This document shows, piece by piece, positions 1-11,234 of a stretch of 64,000 bases of DNA. The stretch covers positions 14,163,997-14,227,996 of the forward strand of contig JAJEKV010000010.1 of NCBI GenBank assembly GCA_021234155.1, in the 5' to 3' direction. A model generated the notes under the pieces. That model was not told the origin of the DNA. It saw only the letters and a program-made list of their open reading frames with translations, and searched no databases. The translations under genes were made by a program, and so were the position numbers. The stretch comes from Isoetes taiwanensis (taxonomy: Eukaryota; Streptophyta; Lycopodiopsida; Isoetales; Isoetaceae). Within the stretch, counting starts at the first letter, position 1. Each line of letters opens with the position of its first letter.

Positions 1-1250
1 TCGACGCTGAACTGTGTTCGTATTGCTCTTGGGGAGACTTCGTGAGAAAGACTATGGATTTAAAGATCTGTACGACACAAATCCAACACAGGATTGGTTA
101 CCTATATCTTGCAGATTATCTGAGCGGTGACCATCTTGGAGCAAGTTTTCTTGCAATTGCCGATCGCGAACAGCTTGCCGAATTGATCTTCGGCCACATT
201 GTCTGCTTGAACTCTCTTTGGCTGCGACATATCGACTACACTCTTACATCAACCGGCATTGCTAGAAGATAGCCTCTCACTTCTTCTGGTGTTGGCTATC
301 GATGGGATACTTCTACGGACGGGATTGTGCCGTCATGGTCGGCTGTTGGCGTAGTAGTTGATCATGGTGTGACGGGTATTTCTTGCTTGATGCTATTGTA
401 TGGAATTCACCAAATGGTGGTGATCCCAATTTGATTGCTTGTTCCGGTAATTTCTCAACATATCTTCAAATTATCCGGTCCATTGCGGCTCATCTTCCCG
501 CTCAGGGATGATATCAGGTGCTCGGCGAGCTTCATCACGGATGGTGATGAAGAGATCTTATAAAATGCGCTCATGAACTTAGGATCTCGGACTCTCTTGG
601 CATCCATGGGTCGAAAGATTTCGCTGTAGTTTCAACTTACGGCCAGATATCAGCGCATATCGTGAGTCACCGCATGGCACAAAATCGCCATTTTGACAAT
701 TTGTCCTCTGCCATTAAAGGCATCCTTGCCTATTGTTCTGGGCCTATTCGCCAGTCGGCCTTATTACCACATTTGGCGTTGTAGCGGCAATGGGCTCTAA
801 CCTCTGGGTCCCGGCGTTTTTTGATCGCTGGCGGTATGTTGTTGTTGAAATCGTATGATAAGGTGCTAAGGTTTCAATGGTTGAACCTTGTTAAGGTTGA
901 AAGGAATGAGTTTCAATGGATTGAACTTTTATTTAAGTTGAAAGGATATTAATTTAGTATATTAACTTGTTTGAAGGTGAATTTTGCCGGTTAAGGATAA
1001 ACTTGCAGAAGCCTATATTAAGGCTGGTCTTGTGACTATTTCAAGCGGCCACATTCTGATCGATGTCGGTCTGCTGGGCAAACGGATCAACGAGCTTTTA
1101 GCTGTCGAGATTGATCTGTGGTATCATCGTGGTGCCATGGGCCCCTATCATCAGGAAGGTTTTGGCTTTGATCTAATGGTTACTGTGAATAGTAGAATGG
1201 TCAACCATTACCCTGTTTTATGATTATTTCAATATGGCTTCCTATGATAT
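1..1250. other. Unidentified segment, no supported gene
   Basis: Two short plus-strand ORFs lie here (42-272, 76 codons; 984-1223, 79 codons). The second starts close downstream of a short tandem repeat. Neither translation shows a motif or family I recognise, and the DNA between them has stops in all frames I followed. The local GC content looks higher than in the AT-rich stretch after 1550. It could be a decayed retroelement or a captured gene fragment, but nothing visible decides that. Confidence 0.3.
871..948 (+). repeat. 39-bp imperfect tandem repeat, two units
   Basis: Units at 871-909 and 910-948 both begin with gtttcaatgg and continue with ttgaac and ttaaggttgaaagg-like sequence. Each unit can also fold on itself weakly (gaacctt against aaggttg). 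Confidence 0.6.
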
Positions 1251-1599
1251 ATGTTATCAATGGCTTCTAACTAAATAGAAAGTGCTAGATATTCTCTTAT
1301 TTGGTTAAGAATGTTAACAGCAATAATATTGGAATTGTTAAAGATCAACTAATTATTGATTTTTTTGCTTCATTTGGTATCGAACAGAATTCATATTGGC
1401 TAGCAGAACAACACTTCCTAGTGGCATTGTGTAGTTATGGCTTCCAAATGGAAGGTGAAAAGAAGTATGAGTAGAGGGTTCTGCATGGGAGGTACAGAGG
1501 ATGAAGAACATGGTGTGTGTGATCGGGTCAATATCAACAAGGAAAAACATGTAGTCTTGGCCGAGTGCTAATGGAGTTCGACAAGCAATGTTGTTAAGT

Positions 1600-1790
1600 C
1601 GTCAAAATCGTCGTTTAAAAATCATTTTTTAAGATTTTTGGGAATTTTAAAAAATTTGAAAAAATCTTTTAAGCGTATTTCATATAAAATCACGTTAAAA
1701 ATCTTTAAAATCTTTAAAATCTTTAAAATCCCTTAAAAATCCTTAAAATTTTTAAAAAATCTTAAAATCCTTATTTTATTGATTTTTGTC
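1600..1790. repeat. AT-rich low-complexity tract with ttaaaatctt-type repeats
   Basis: Short runs of ctttaaaat are repeated head to tail around 1695-1735 and in degenerate form on either side. No gene is supported within this stretch. Confidence 0.7.
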
Positions 1791-2169
1791 CAAAATCTCC
1801 TTTACAGTATTCTTGAACTTATTTATCTTTGTATATAAAATTCTTGCTCTTCTTAACCTCTATAATAATGTTTTTACGAACTTTCTTAAGACTTACGTAA
1901 GCCAAGAAAACAACTATGAACATCTCATTATGAACCAACTTAGTTTCTTATGTAGCATGGAGTTACTTGTTGAGGAAGATACTTTACATCTTATAACAGC
2001 AACCAAAAATGTGCATTTTAAGGTGGCAGATATGTCTAATAAAACGATACCACAAAGAATGTGCAATTTTTTTTTATTTTATTTTGGCCATCCCAAATCA
2101 TAAAATCCTTTAAAAAACGTGAGGATTTTTATAGAAGTACTTTAAAAATAAAAAAGCGGGTTTAACAAC

Positions 2170-2960
2170 ATTTGACCAAGGATGTAGGTGGAGGATCTAG
2201 CTCCACAGAGGTGACAAGTGCTTCACCAGATTCCTCCTAAAGGAACCAAAGGTGTTGGAAGCAAAAGGTTATAAAGAGTAAAGCTAAGTTCTAGCATTAT
2301 TTTAAGAATGAGGGGGATTATCTCCAAGAGAAATGTAGTCTTATCTATTAAAGACCTACCAGGTTAAAACCTCCTCTCAATTGGATGTCTTAGATAAGGA
2401 AGTGAGAGAGAAGTATAAAGGAAGAAGACATTAAAGATTTCTTTGAAAAAGTTTGATAATGTCATTCTTGACCTTCACTGGGAGAATTACCCATAACAAA
2501 TGATATCAAATTTTGTCATTGGCAAGAGCATTTTCAAAATACAAGAATCGTCTACCTTGATCGAATGTAGCCAAGAGCAAAAGGGATCTTTGAAAATATG
2601 ATAAAAATGTGTAATTGGGCGGCACAATTTGACTTCCGAAAAATCAAGAAGAGCAAAGTGAAATTTTATATACGGAGGAAAATCTGAGGAGGACAAAGGT
2701 AAACTAGGTCCTTGTTTCATATGCAATCGTATGGTCATCCTAAAAGCCAATTGTCCTAAATTGAATAAAAGGAAATAAATGCTACAATTTTGAAAGATTT
2801 GGTCATGTAGCTTCTAAGCTGCTCAAGTCCAAAGAGACTTCAAAAGGCAAGAAGGAAATATGTCTACGGTAGAGGGCGGGGATTACAACACGGAGGAAAA
2901 GAAACCTTCGAGGAAAGAGGAAGGGGTAGGTCCCTTGAACTAAATGTTACCAGCGAAAAG
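2170..2960 (+). pseudogene. Decayed retroelement gag with two zinc-knuckle relics
   Basis: Reading from 2701 gives a segment beginning KLGPCFICNR and ending KANCPKLNKRK before a stop at 2776-2778. This matches a C-x2-C-x4-H-x4-C knuckle with the His position replaced. One base out of frame, from 2780, a second segment reads CYNFERFGHVASKL, a knuckle in which the second and last Cys are lost. Two knuckles followed by a Lys/Glu-rich linker (to about 2930) is the layout of LTR-retrotransposon Gag C-termini. The frameshift, stop and lost ligands show it is dead. No protease or reverse transcriptase follows, so the relic is isolated. Whether it is copia or gypsy cannot be settled. Confidence 0.55.
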
Positions 2961-3105
2961 GTCTTTGAACAGAAGAAGAGCTTGATGAAAATGCTACCAT
3001 AATTGTTAATTATGGAATTCCTATCTTCTAGGTGGTGAGAGAACTCCCCACAACTCCCTCGCTCAAGCCCTGCTTTGTTGCCATGGCTTTGGGATAAGCT
3101 TACTC

Positions 3106-3429
3106 ATGATGTGGTATGACATAACCTCAAGGGATGAGGAGGAGAGGAAGAAGGTTTTCAGCTTCATGAGCATAAAAGATCCTCAAGCATTATATGAGAT
3201 CCATAGAGGTTGGAAAACAAGCATTTTGACCCAACAATTGGAGAAAGGGTGCGAAAAGAGGATGGGAAAATTAGCTAGGCAGACCCAGCGCGATGGCTCG
3301 GGAAGGCACCTCGCCGAGGCTTTTCATGTTCTTCAAGTTACTTCAAAGCTTAAAATGGTTGAAAAAGATGCTTTCGATCGGTTGTTCCTCTTAGATGAAA
3401 TGTGTGTGATGAGGATGCAACCATTGTAA
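3106..3429 (+). CDS. Unrecognised 107-codon ORF
   Basis: This is an open frame with a charged N-terminal half (Arg/Glu/Lys-rich). I recognise no domain. It follows the gag relic on the same strand and may be part of that element, or a chance ORF. No splice or promoter signals stand out. Confidence 0.15.
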   Translation: MMWYDITSRDEEERKKVFSFMSIKDPQALYEIHRGWKTSILTQQLEKGCEKRMGKLARQTQRDGSGRHLAEAFHVLQVTSKLKMVEKDAFDRLFLLDEMCVMRMQPL

Positions 3430-5140
3430 CGATAAAGCCGCCATTGTCTCTTCGTCCGGTGCAACCATCTCATTTATGAATAAAAAGAATTCTTTCGAAG
3501 ACTATCACTTTGTTTTGAACATGTAAGCAATTTCCTTGGTTTTGTTGTGTTTTCGGTATCTCGACTCTTCATCCGAAAAAAGTGGCGAAATGTATTCACA
3601 AGAGAGTTAAAAAAAAAAAAAAAAGAGTCGCATGTGACCTACTTTTAATTAAATGCAACTTTAGTGCTTGCAAGAGCACATAGGCGTTAAGAGTGCTCAA
3701 TGGTCATATTTCAAGGTACAATCCTATCTGATTTGCGGTGTACATGCCATTGGAATTGACAAGTAACTAGTGATGGGGTAATTATAATATCATTATTCAC
3801 ATTGTATATTATGTTGGAATGTCGGAGATTCCTTGGATTCGCTACTATTGAAGTGACCTTCAAGTCATTTCGAGTTCGTCATTCCCGTTGTAGAAATTGA
3901 TGGTTGTTGCAATACATATTTTTTGCCGAGCTTACTTTCGGTTGGGGCTTTTCCAATGCAATATATAGTCTTGGTTGTGCAATGTATAGTGGTGGTTGTT
4001 TTGTATCTCTATCAAATGTCAGAGGTCGCTTTATTTGCATTGAAGTTTGAATTATTGCATTTGAATTAAAATTGTGATGTATAAGTGTGAAATTTCGGTG
4101 AACATAGCAATTATCCCTCCTTTGGGATGGCTATGTCCAAATGAGCATGGGCATCTTCTGGAGTCCAACTCCTCGGGCTCACTAATCACGGTGCATGGTT
4201 TTCTTTTATAAAGTATTCGACAAACTTGGGAGTGGCTATGGATGGTGTAGTAATTACTCGGATGGTGATATGAGTGCCAATGATTTTGGCGATATGGGGT
4301 TATTACCACCATGCATAAACTTCTAAAACCGAGTGCACCTCAAAAGATGAGAAAGTAAGTTTTGTTTTCTATACATTTTCGATTCAAACTCTTTAATTAG
4401 GGATGAAGTCACAATGGAAGAAGATCATATGCAATTATCCCTCATTGAATGTTTTGCTATGTCGAGAAAGAGCATGGGCATCTTGCTAGGGTTCAATCCC
4501 AAATTCTATTTTTGTTTATCACTCTGTAAAGAGTAAAGATGTTGTTGCAAGTTGGTTTTGTATTAGAAGTTGATTATGTTATCTTTGTATCGGACATTGA
4601 CTTTTGTTTTAATGAAGTTAGGACCATTTACTTGATTTTAGGAGAGCTATTTTGTGGGGGCAAGTTATAGGGAGATTGTTTGACCCCATCTTGATTTGCA
4701 AGCAGCAGTTCGGAGGAGGTTGTCTCATTTGGCCACTTTATGTTTAAATTTGGATTTTCGGTTTGATAGAACAAAATGGAATTATTTTAAGTTATTTTTC
4801 TAAGGTTTTGAGGAATTTGAACGTCGAAAAAGGATTCCAATTTTCCAAAAATCGATGAAACCCATTTTCATATGATTTTGAGAGAATGTTTGTTTGGTTC
4901 AAAATTTTGAGAACTAGGCATGCTTGCCACGAAGCCTTGGCATCCAGAATGCATAGATCCGGCTCTAATGGAATTCGGCCATTCCACCGCCTTGGCGCCC
5001 TAATCCGTTGAGTTTGGGTTTCTTCTTCAAATGGGTAGATCCAAATTTGTGTCGCCATGTTCTTGAGCTTCATTTTCATCTAGATTTAGATCGGGATTCT
5101 ACCCTGATCTAGCCGTGAAGAGTACTTCACATCATGCAGG
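3430..5140. repeat. Gene-free stretch with a poly-A run and a diverged direct repeat
   Basis: A run of A lies at about 3609-3624. Two diverged copies of one segment lie at about 4107-4175 and 4431-4500; both contain gcaattatccctc and, about 35 bases on, gagcatgggcatctt. The rest, including a minus-strand ORF at 4792-5079, shows no recognisable coding content. Probably old repeat DNA. Confidence 0.4.
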
Positions 5141-5143
5141 TTT

Positions 5144-5183
5144 TGTGACGTTCCCTCGGAAATATACGTCATACGTATATTTC
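5144..5183 (+). repeat. LTR-like terminus with perfect 11-bp palindrome
   Basis: The segment starts tgtgacgttcc, the same terminus found at 47774 and, inverted, at 49534. It is followed by gaaatatacgt-cat-acgtatatttc (5159-5183), a perfect inverted repeat with a 3-nt spacer. The downstream 450 bases contain no ORF and could be the body of a diverged LTR, but I see no second end. Confidence 0.45.
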
Positions 5184-5739
5184 TAGTCCTTGTCATCGTA
5201 CAAGCCTATCACTATAGCCTTGTACACCATAGTAAGTGGAGAAGGGAGCATGGCCAAGTTATTTACATAACCTAGCCAACCTTAGGCTTAGGGCCATTTC
5301 CACATGGCCTCAACATATTGGGCATCCGCCACATGAAAGCACCCCATTGGAGCCACGTGGCAGTGACATGGAACCATAACCTATAAGTATTCTAACCCTA
5401 ACCCTAGGCCACTTTTTGGCTCCACCTACCTTGTGACATGTTCTTCGCTCAGCACTCCGTTTCGAACATCGTTCGTTGCGGCATAGCTTAGATCAACAAC
5501 CCCAAGACAATACGCTCATCAGAGGGAGCTTGACTCATCATCAAGTCATGGAGACCCGGGAGTTGGAGGAAGTTTGTCGAGGCGGTGTATTATTAGTAGC
5601 TTCATGGGTAGATCATCCGGAACCTAGGGATTCCGGATGAGCAAGTATCTTATCTTGCTAGTAGAGCCTTCAGGCCCCCATCAATTATGGGGGCTAACTT
5701 ATGGTAAGGTTTATGCAAAAGATGGATGCACCGCCTTGA

Positions 5740-5889
5740 TGTGATGTAGCTCTTGGAGGTAGTTGTAGCGTTTGCAAGGGTGGTAATGGTGAGGGCGCAG
5801 ATTGTTCAGATACTAAGAGTGGGTGTGGTGGCGGTATATGTGGCGGTAGCGGTGGCGGTGGCGGTGGCTGTGGTGGGTGTGGAGGGTGA
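5740..5889 (+). CDS. Gly/Cys-rich C-terminal coding fragment
   Basis: From 5749 the frame reads ALGGSCSVCKGG, then an acidic spacer (GEGADCSDTKSG), then CGGGICGGSG, a run of Gly and CGGCGG, ending at tga 5887-5889. An in-frame stop at 5737-5739 and a possible splice acceptor (gtag at 5746-5749) suggest this is a terminal exon or an orphan fragment. Tails of this composition occur in several plant protein groups, including glycine-rich domain proteins, so I do not name it. A polyadenylation-like AATAAA lies at 6047-6052, about 160 bases downstream, which fits a 3' UTR. I found no upstream exon. Confidence 0.35.
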   Translation, partial: CDVALGGSCSVCKGGNGEGADCSDTKSGCGGGICGGSGGGGGGCGGCGG

Positions 5890-6229
5890 TGCTTATAAGG
5901 AGTGCTGGTAAGCTTATTATTATCAAGGTTTTTCCCTCAATGAATCTTATGGGTGAGGGTTTTTTACTCCTACATGGTAATGGGCTTACTATCTATATAT
6001 CTTATCCTATATTTTTTGTATTGGGTCTCATAAGGTATTTGTGGACAATAAAATGTTACTCTATTCTTATTTTAATGCAAAACATAATCTAACTTTATCA
6101 AGCTGAGAAACAACACCCAAAATGTTAGGAAAGGGCTGCGGTCACCAGATTGTTTTTTATATATACGTTACAAGCGCTTTGCATACACATTTCTGCATGC
6201 ATTTCCCTTATGCAAGCTGTTACACTGCA

Positions 6230-6629
6230 ATGGTCACTGTGCATGCAAAAGAGCACTTTCCTTGTGCAATGCCCATTTTGCGTATGCAAAAGAGCACTTT
6301 GCTTCTTATCGTTCATTCCTGACCATTGATCACTGCAATATTCCCTCAATTATTCCTTCCTGAGCATTGTGGACCGTCCGTTGACTCCATGATGGGGTCA
6401 AACTGCCATTTCCACATCAGCCTAAGATTTATAAACCATTGTCCAAAGTCAACATACGTCTGTGTCACAAACACTCATGCAAAGAGGGAAATTGAACCCC
6501 GCCATCGAGGGAGCCCAAGTACTATATAACATGCGTACACACAACAACTTGTGAAACAAAATGTGCTTACGCCGTGAGTTGTTACCACTTGGCGAGTGCA
6601 CTCCTTGTGCCGCAAAGCTTGTCAAATGA
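6230..6629 (+). promoter_or_regulatory. Possible promoter with TATA box and repeated RY-like elements
   Basis: The 16-mer tgcaaaagagcacttt occurs twice, at 6244-6259 and 6285-6300, the first inside a gcatgc (RY-like) context. A TATA sequence (tatataa) lies at 6523-6529. An ATG at 6561 opens a 22-codon frame rich in Cys and Leu that stops at 6629, with no obvious continuation. The spacing of TATA to ATG is plausible for a short 5' leader. The transcript and product are unknown; this may be the remains of a promoter. Confidence 0.25.
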
Positions 6630-7299
6630 GCAATGCGGACAGTTTTCAAAGAACACATTCACTCACCATAGCCCAGAAACCAAAAAGGTGCAATCGCATG
6701 AGGAAATAGATCTCTAAGGATGTCCCACCTTTGCAAGTAAATAAATGAGAAGAGAACCTAAGCTTGTTGTGCGCAAAAAACCATGATGACATGAATTGCA
6801 TAAGAACTAAGCTTATGTAAAACTAGAGCTCTAGATTTATTAAGAAAATCTAGAGAATGTTATGATCGAATCTGTTAGAAAATTAAGAAAACAGAACTAT
6901 GCAATTGAACAACAAGAACTATGCAATCGCCAACTTTCCTTTGCTTATCTTATGAGGATAACAAGTAAACTTATCTAAAACTAAGGTCATAGACTTATTT
7001 CCTTTCGCCAAGCCATGGCTAAAGATAAAAATAAAGATAGAGCGAAAGCAGACCCTGTTACACGAAAACTATGGTACTTCTAGCATCTTCACGTATTTTT
7101 CTTGCTTCAATTAAGATTTGAAGGTCCAGAAATTCTTGCAACAAAGCAGAACCATTCTCACATTTTCTGTTCAGCTGGTCATTAGAAAATGGACAAATTT
7201 CTTATTAATTTGTGTTTTCCAAAGGGCAACGGTAGATACTAATCTTTATGTCAAGGAACTCCGGCGCTTGATGATACTATCATTGTAAGCAATTCAGTC

Positions 7300-8640
7300 C
7301 CTGCTCTGCAATGGTTCAATGTGCACCTTGCTCAAAAGTTTGCAATCCATGATTTGCATGAAATTCACAGTTGCTTTGCCTGCGAATCATATATATTTGA
7401 ACCAATGCATTTTTTGGCTTGATCAAGAGATAGCATCAACGTATTCACCAAATTTGACATGCTAAATAGCAATGGCTGTGCAACATCAATGGACCAGTCC
7501 GCATCTTTCATTGAGCCATGTGCCCATCCGCAGCCCACCACCATGGATCTTCCCTTACCAAAGCATCATAGGATGTTTAAATTATCCGATGGTGTCCACT
7601 AGACTTGATCTTTGTAGGCCTTCGCCCATTTCATGGCCAAGCCCCGCCAAGCTCATTGGAATGCTCTCGAAGCGGCGTGTCTGCTATTTCATCTAATTGC
7701 TGCATTGTTTTAGGGATGGCCATAAATCTAGGAGGGACATATGTCGCGTTAACCACCTTCTTTGCCGGTTTCAAGCTCAAAAGACAACGGGTTTTGCATG
7801 TTTTTTCAGCGATCTTGCTTGATCCATGCTCAAATCATCGCTCTCTCTTGATAGAATGAGGTTTTGTAGGGGTTGACAAGGCGATTCCAATGGTGTTTGC
7901 ACCAGATTAAACTACTCAAGAAGCTAATTGCAAGCTCTATTCAAAGATCAGCATGCCAAAACATAGTCCCACAGTACCACCGCGTTGGATATCCCCGCCA
8001 AAAATTGTGGTTAGCTTTCGAGACAAAAGTGTGGTAAGCTTCTGGACATAACATTGGGGTAGATATCGGCGTTCGTTTTTCTTCAAGTTTGCTCCATGGA
8101 CTTTCAGATTTTGATTATACAGGAAATTATGAGGATAACACATCCATATTTGGATATTGCTTCCTCCTTCATGGCAGCATCACCACATTGAGTTCCAAGA
8201 AATAATCTGTTGCAGCGCATCCACCATGGAAATGGGTGGTCGGATATAGCACCCAACAAGTCCGGATATACCACATCCCAGACTCTAAATACGGTAGTCT
8301 TGGAAGCTGAGTATATTGCGGCCATGAAATGGGCTAAGGAAGCAAAATGGCTACATAAAATTCTCTTTGACCTTGACTTTCAGTAGGAGTTTCCCATCAC
8401 CATTTATTGTGATAATCGAAGTGGCATTGCCTTGGCCAAAGATTCAAAGTTTCACAATAAATCCGCGCATGTCAAGGTCAGGTATCATTTTCCGCGGGAA
8501 AAGGTTCAAGAAGGCAGCATTCTTATGCCTCATTGCAGCACCCAAGATATGGCAGTTGATTAGTTCACAAAACTTCTCTCTATGACCAAATCCAACTTCC
8601 ATAAGCAGCAACACCATATTCTAGGTTCAGGTAGGAGACA
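7300..8640 (+). mobile_element. Ty1/copia pol relic, copy 1 (end of RT and RNase H)
   Basis: Conceptual frames with several stops and shifts give the C-terminal half of copia Pol. Near 7330-7370 it reads KFAIHDLHEIH. At about 7550-7600 a segment reads IIGCLNYPMVSTRLDL, matching the copia block before RNase H. At about 8095-8200 it reads FDYTGNYEDNTSIFGY then LSSKK. At 8310-8560 it gives AEYIAAMKWAKEAKWLHKIL, TIYCDNRSGIALAKDS and YHFPREKVQEGSI, the canonical copia RNase H string. The catalytic Asp of the YCDN block is kept but stops interrupt the frame. The section from 7936 onward is duplicated at 11235. No gag, protease or integrase is present. Confidence 0.85.
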
Positions 8641-8654
8641 AGTAGATTCTGAAG

Positions 8655-9180
8655 TACAGTGTTGATCATCACCCCATTGGCTTCCTCAGGAGTGTTAATT
8701 GCCAGGTGGAGGTTGGGCTGTGGACTCACCCAACTTTCGATTGGACCTACTTGATGCAATTTCATGGCATTAATCTAGTCTAGTTTTTGTTTATGGATTT
8801 TCTGCATCTCAAATAAGGATCAATTGATCCTCATTGTAGCTATCAGTTCAATTGATCAATCAATCTCTCATTCTCTATTTTATCATGCATTTGTCTCTAT
8901 GATCACTATAGCAATCAATCTCTCATTCTCTATTCTATCATGCATTTGTCTCTATGATCACTATAGCAAGAAGTTTCTTCACAACTAGATAAGATAGAAT
9001 AAAGATAAGTCAACCGGTCCTAGGCGGAAAAAAACGACGGCTATGGGCAGTCCAAAGAACACTAGCCTAGGATATTGACGAAGAAACAACACGAGGAAAG
9101 AACCAGCAGGTTCCTCTAATCTATATAAATATGTTTACTATGCTCCTAAATTAATCAATTCAAAGATACAAGGAAAAAAA
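8655..9180 (+). repeat. LTR-like segment of copia copy 1, with 55-bp tandem repeat and TATA box
   Basis: Immediately after copia pol the sequence tgttgatcatcacc begins a roughly 500-base non-coding segment. It contains a near-perfect 55-bp tandem repeat at 8857-8911 and 8912-8966, and a TATA box (ctatataaat) at 9121-9130. The placement suits a 3' LTR. The right border is not clear because no matching 5' LTR is present. The TATA box is about 65 bases upstream of the ATL-type ATG at 9195, so this segment may have served as that gene's promoter. Confidence 0.5.
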
Positions 9181-9194
9181 AAGAATTAGGAAAA

Positions 9195-9840
9195 ATGTGG
9201 AAGTTCCTACAGATGCATCAAGTCATCCACCACCATACATCTAAGCTAATTTTTCCATGTGTTGTGTTTCTTGCACTATCCGTATTGGTCTTAGTTGTGG
9301 GATCTTTGCGGTTTAATTCGCTAATTGTCTTTGAAGACGAGAATCGAGGAGGAGGCGATGAGAATGTTTTTTTTCCTGCAGAATGAAATTGGGAAAAAAC
9401 AAGGTTGGATTTCTTCGCCAATATTCGACGTGAAAGATGAAGAATCTATAACGAAAGGCACGGAATGTGCGGTTTGTTTGAGCGAATTTAGAAGCAGGGA
9501 GGGGGGGGGGATTTTGCCCTAATCGCAACTACGTTTTCACTCCTTTGTATTGATGCATGGTTTGAATCTCATGTGACTTGCCCTTTTGTGCCACGCAATG
9601 TTTCGTTGATAAATCAAAATTTGAATTTCGATGTCATACTTGATTGGTGAAGAGGCCTCTACAAGTTCTCACTTTAATAATCCTCAAATTTTTGAATGTC
9701 ATGTAATAGAGATGGCCCCCTTGCTCGTTTAGAGAAGAAAATAGCTCTAAAGCTCGATTTTGTTGAAGACATGAGAATCACGAGAGATTGAGGGCCTCCT
9801 CACTCCGACCAAATGGGCATCTTTTTCGAATCAATAATAT
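9195..9840 (+). pseudogene. ATL-type RING-H2 E3 ligase relic, copy 1
   Basis: ATG 9195 opens 63 codons beginning MWKFLQMHQV with a hydrophobic segment at residues 16-38 (KLIFPCVVFLALSVLVLVVG), typical of the N-terminal membrane anchor of ATL proteins. After a frame change, WISSPIFDVKDEE leads into ECAVCLSEF at about 9463, the first RING-H2 half. A G-run at 9501-9510 shifts the frame. The second half is recoverable near 9546 as CIDAWFESHVTCPFC. The C-terminal tail (from about 9640) is homologous to copy 2 but has stops. Intact family members transfer ubiquitin at membranes; this copy cannot encode one product. It has no introns, as is usual for ATL genes. Confidence 0.75.
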
Positions 9841-10240
9841 TCTTCTCCAAACACTATAAAACCTTTGTAAATAACTATCCAACTGCATAACAAAAAACCT
9901 CCATATTCTCATGTGTACTTGAGTTTTTAATATTTCTTCTTTCTTTTTTCATGGGTCTTCGCCCCAATGGCTATGGAAAGACACGTGGACAGATCCGCAC
10001 CGTAAATGTTGCACGGTTATCAAGAACACAAAATACAGCCCGTTATTGCTATTTAATGCAGTTCTCCTTCTGCAGTTCTCCTTCTGCTATTTAAGTGGTC
10101 GTACAAAATGCTAGGCATACGTCAGACATCGAAAAACAGGAGGTTATCTCCTAAATTTCCGGTCACAATCTTTATCAAAATCCAATGGAGCGTGACATTT
10201 ACCGGTAAATATCTGGTTAGAGCTATTAAGGACCGTAGAT

Positions 10241-11234
10241 AGCGATCCTCGTTTGTGGGGTATGCTCGTACAAGTTTTTTTATACTATATAGCAAGACTT
10301 GTGAAATACTATAAGGTTTGGTGCAATATACTTAATGGTTTTGATTTCAAACATGTATTATACCATTTTAGGCAGTATAAAAAGGACCCTCGCTACCCTA
10401 CGTCACCCTCCGTGTGAATATGCACCCAAACCACAGGGGGTTTTAGGGGGTTTAATTTTATATGTTGGATGTTAATGGTTTGTGTTGCAAAAAAACTTTT
10501 GGCCCCAGGGGGGGATCACACCCCCCTCCACCATGTGAATATGCACCCAAACCATAGGGAGTTTTAGGGGGGGTTTAATTTAAAAGTGTTTTATATAATG
10601 GTTTGTGTTGTCTAAATTTTTTTTTGCCCCTTCAGGGCCTTGGAGATGGACAACATAACAACAAAAAATGATATATAGCAATTGTGGAGCCTCAAAAAAG
10701 GTCAACAGGTTATTAAAGTAATTTAGAAGAGTTATCAATGGAATAAAGAACATTTGTTAAGAAGATGACCGTTAGGTCATGTCATGGGGATTTATTTTTG
10801 TGCTTGTGCTTTATTTTAACACTAACAACTTTGAATCAAACAATTTAAACTTAATGACATGAAGTTTCAATAGTGCAAATGTGTTTTGCTTTAGCACTAA
10901 GGCCTTTGAGTCCAACCATTTAAACTCAATGAATGTGAAGCTACATAAAACTAAGCATTTGCTTGATAATAAGAATTTAATTTGAAACAGCTTTAAGCAA
11001 AGTGTGAACCTGCTCATTGCAACACGCCAAATTATATATGTTTCAAGCTTTCTTGCCAATTCTAGTCCCTAAACATTAGGCGGCCAACAGATAAGTCATG
11101 ACTAAGATCCAACTGCGAGATGCATTAGTGAAAGGACAGAAAATAAAGAGGCACAAACAAAAAATTTAGAATTCAAACCAGAAAAAAACTAGAATTCATT
11201 TGAGGCTTTCATCACCTGTAGCTTTTGAATTTGA
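10241..11234. repeat. Spacer between duplication copies, with two internal repeat pairs
   Basis: A diverged direct repeat with period 121 starts at 10413 and 10534 (tgtgaatatgcacccaaacc in both). A 75-bp tandem repeat occupies 10816-10890 and 10891-10965. The minus-strand ORF over the second pair is a translation of the repeat. No gene is supported. Confidence 0.55.

Larger units (their letters stand above)
7936..10240 (+). repeat. Large direct duplication, copy 1
   Basis: Homology to 11235-14035 begins at tctattcaaagatcag in both copies and runs through copia RNase H, the LTR-like segment with 55-bp repeats, the ATL-type gene and about 400 bases beyond it. It ends near gttagagctatt. Differences are mainly small indels, plus one inserted element in copy 2. 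The copies are separated by about 1 kb (10241-11234). Confidence 0.85.

Noticed and set aside
5391-5406. Telomere-like ctaaccctaaccctagg
   Set aside because: Only two short units; no array and no subtelomeric context.
10811-11059. Minus-strand ORF with internal protein repeats
   Set aside because: The repeats come from a 75-bp non-coding tandem repeat; no other coding evidence.
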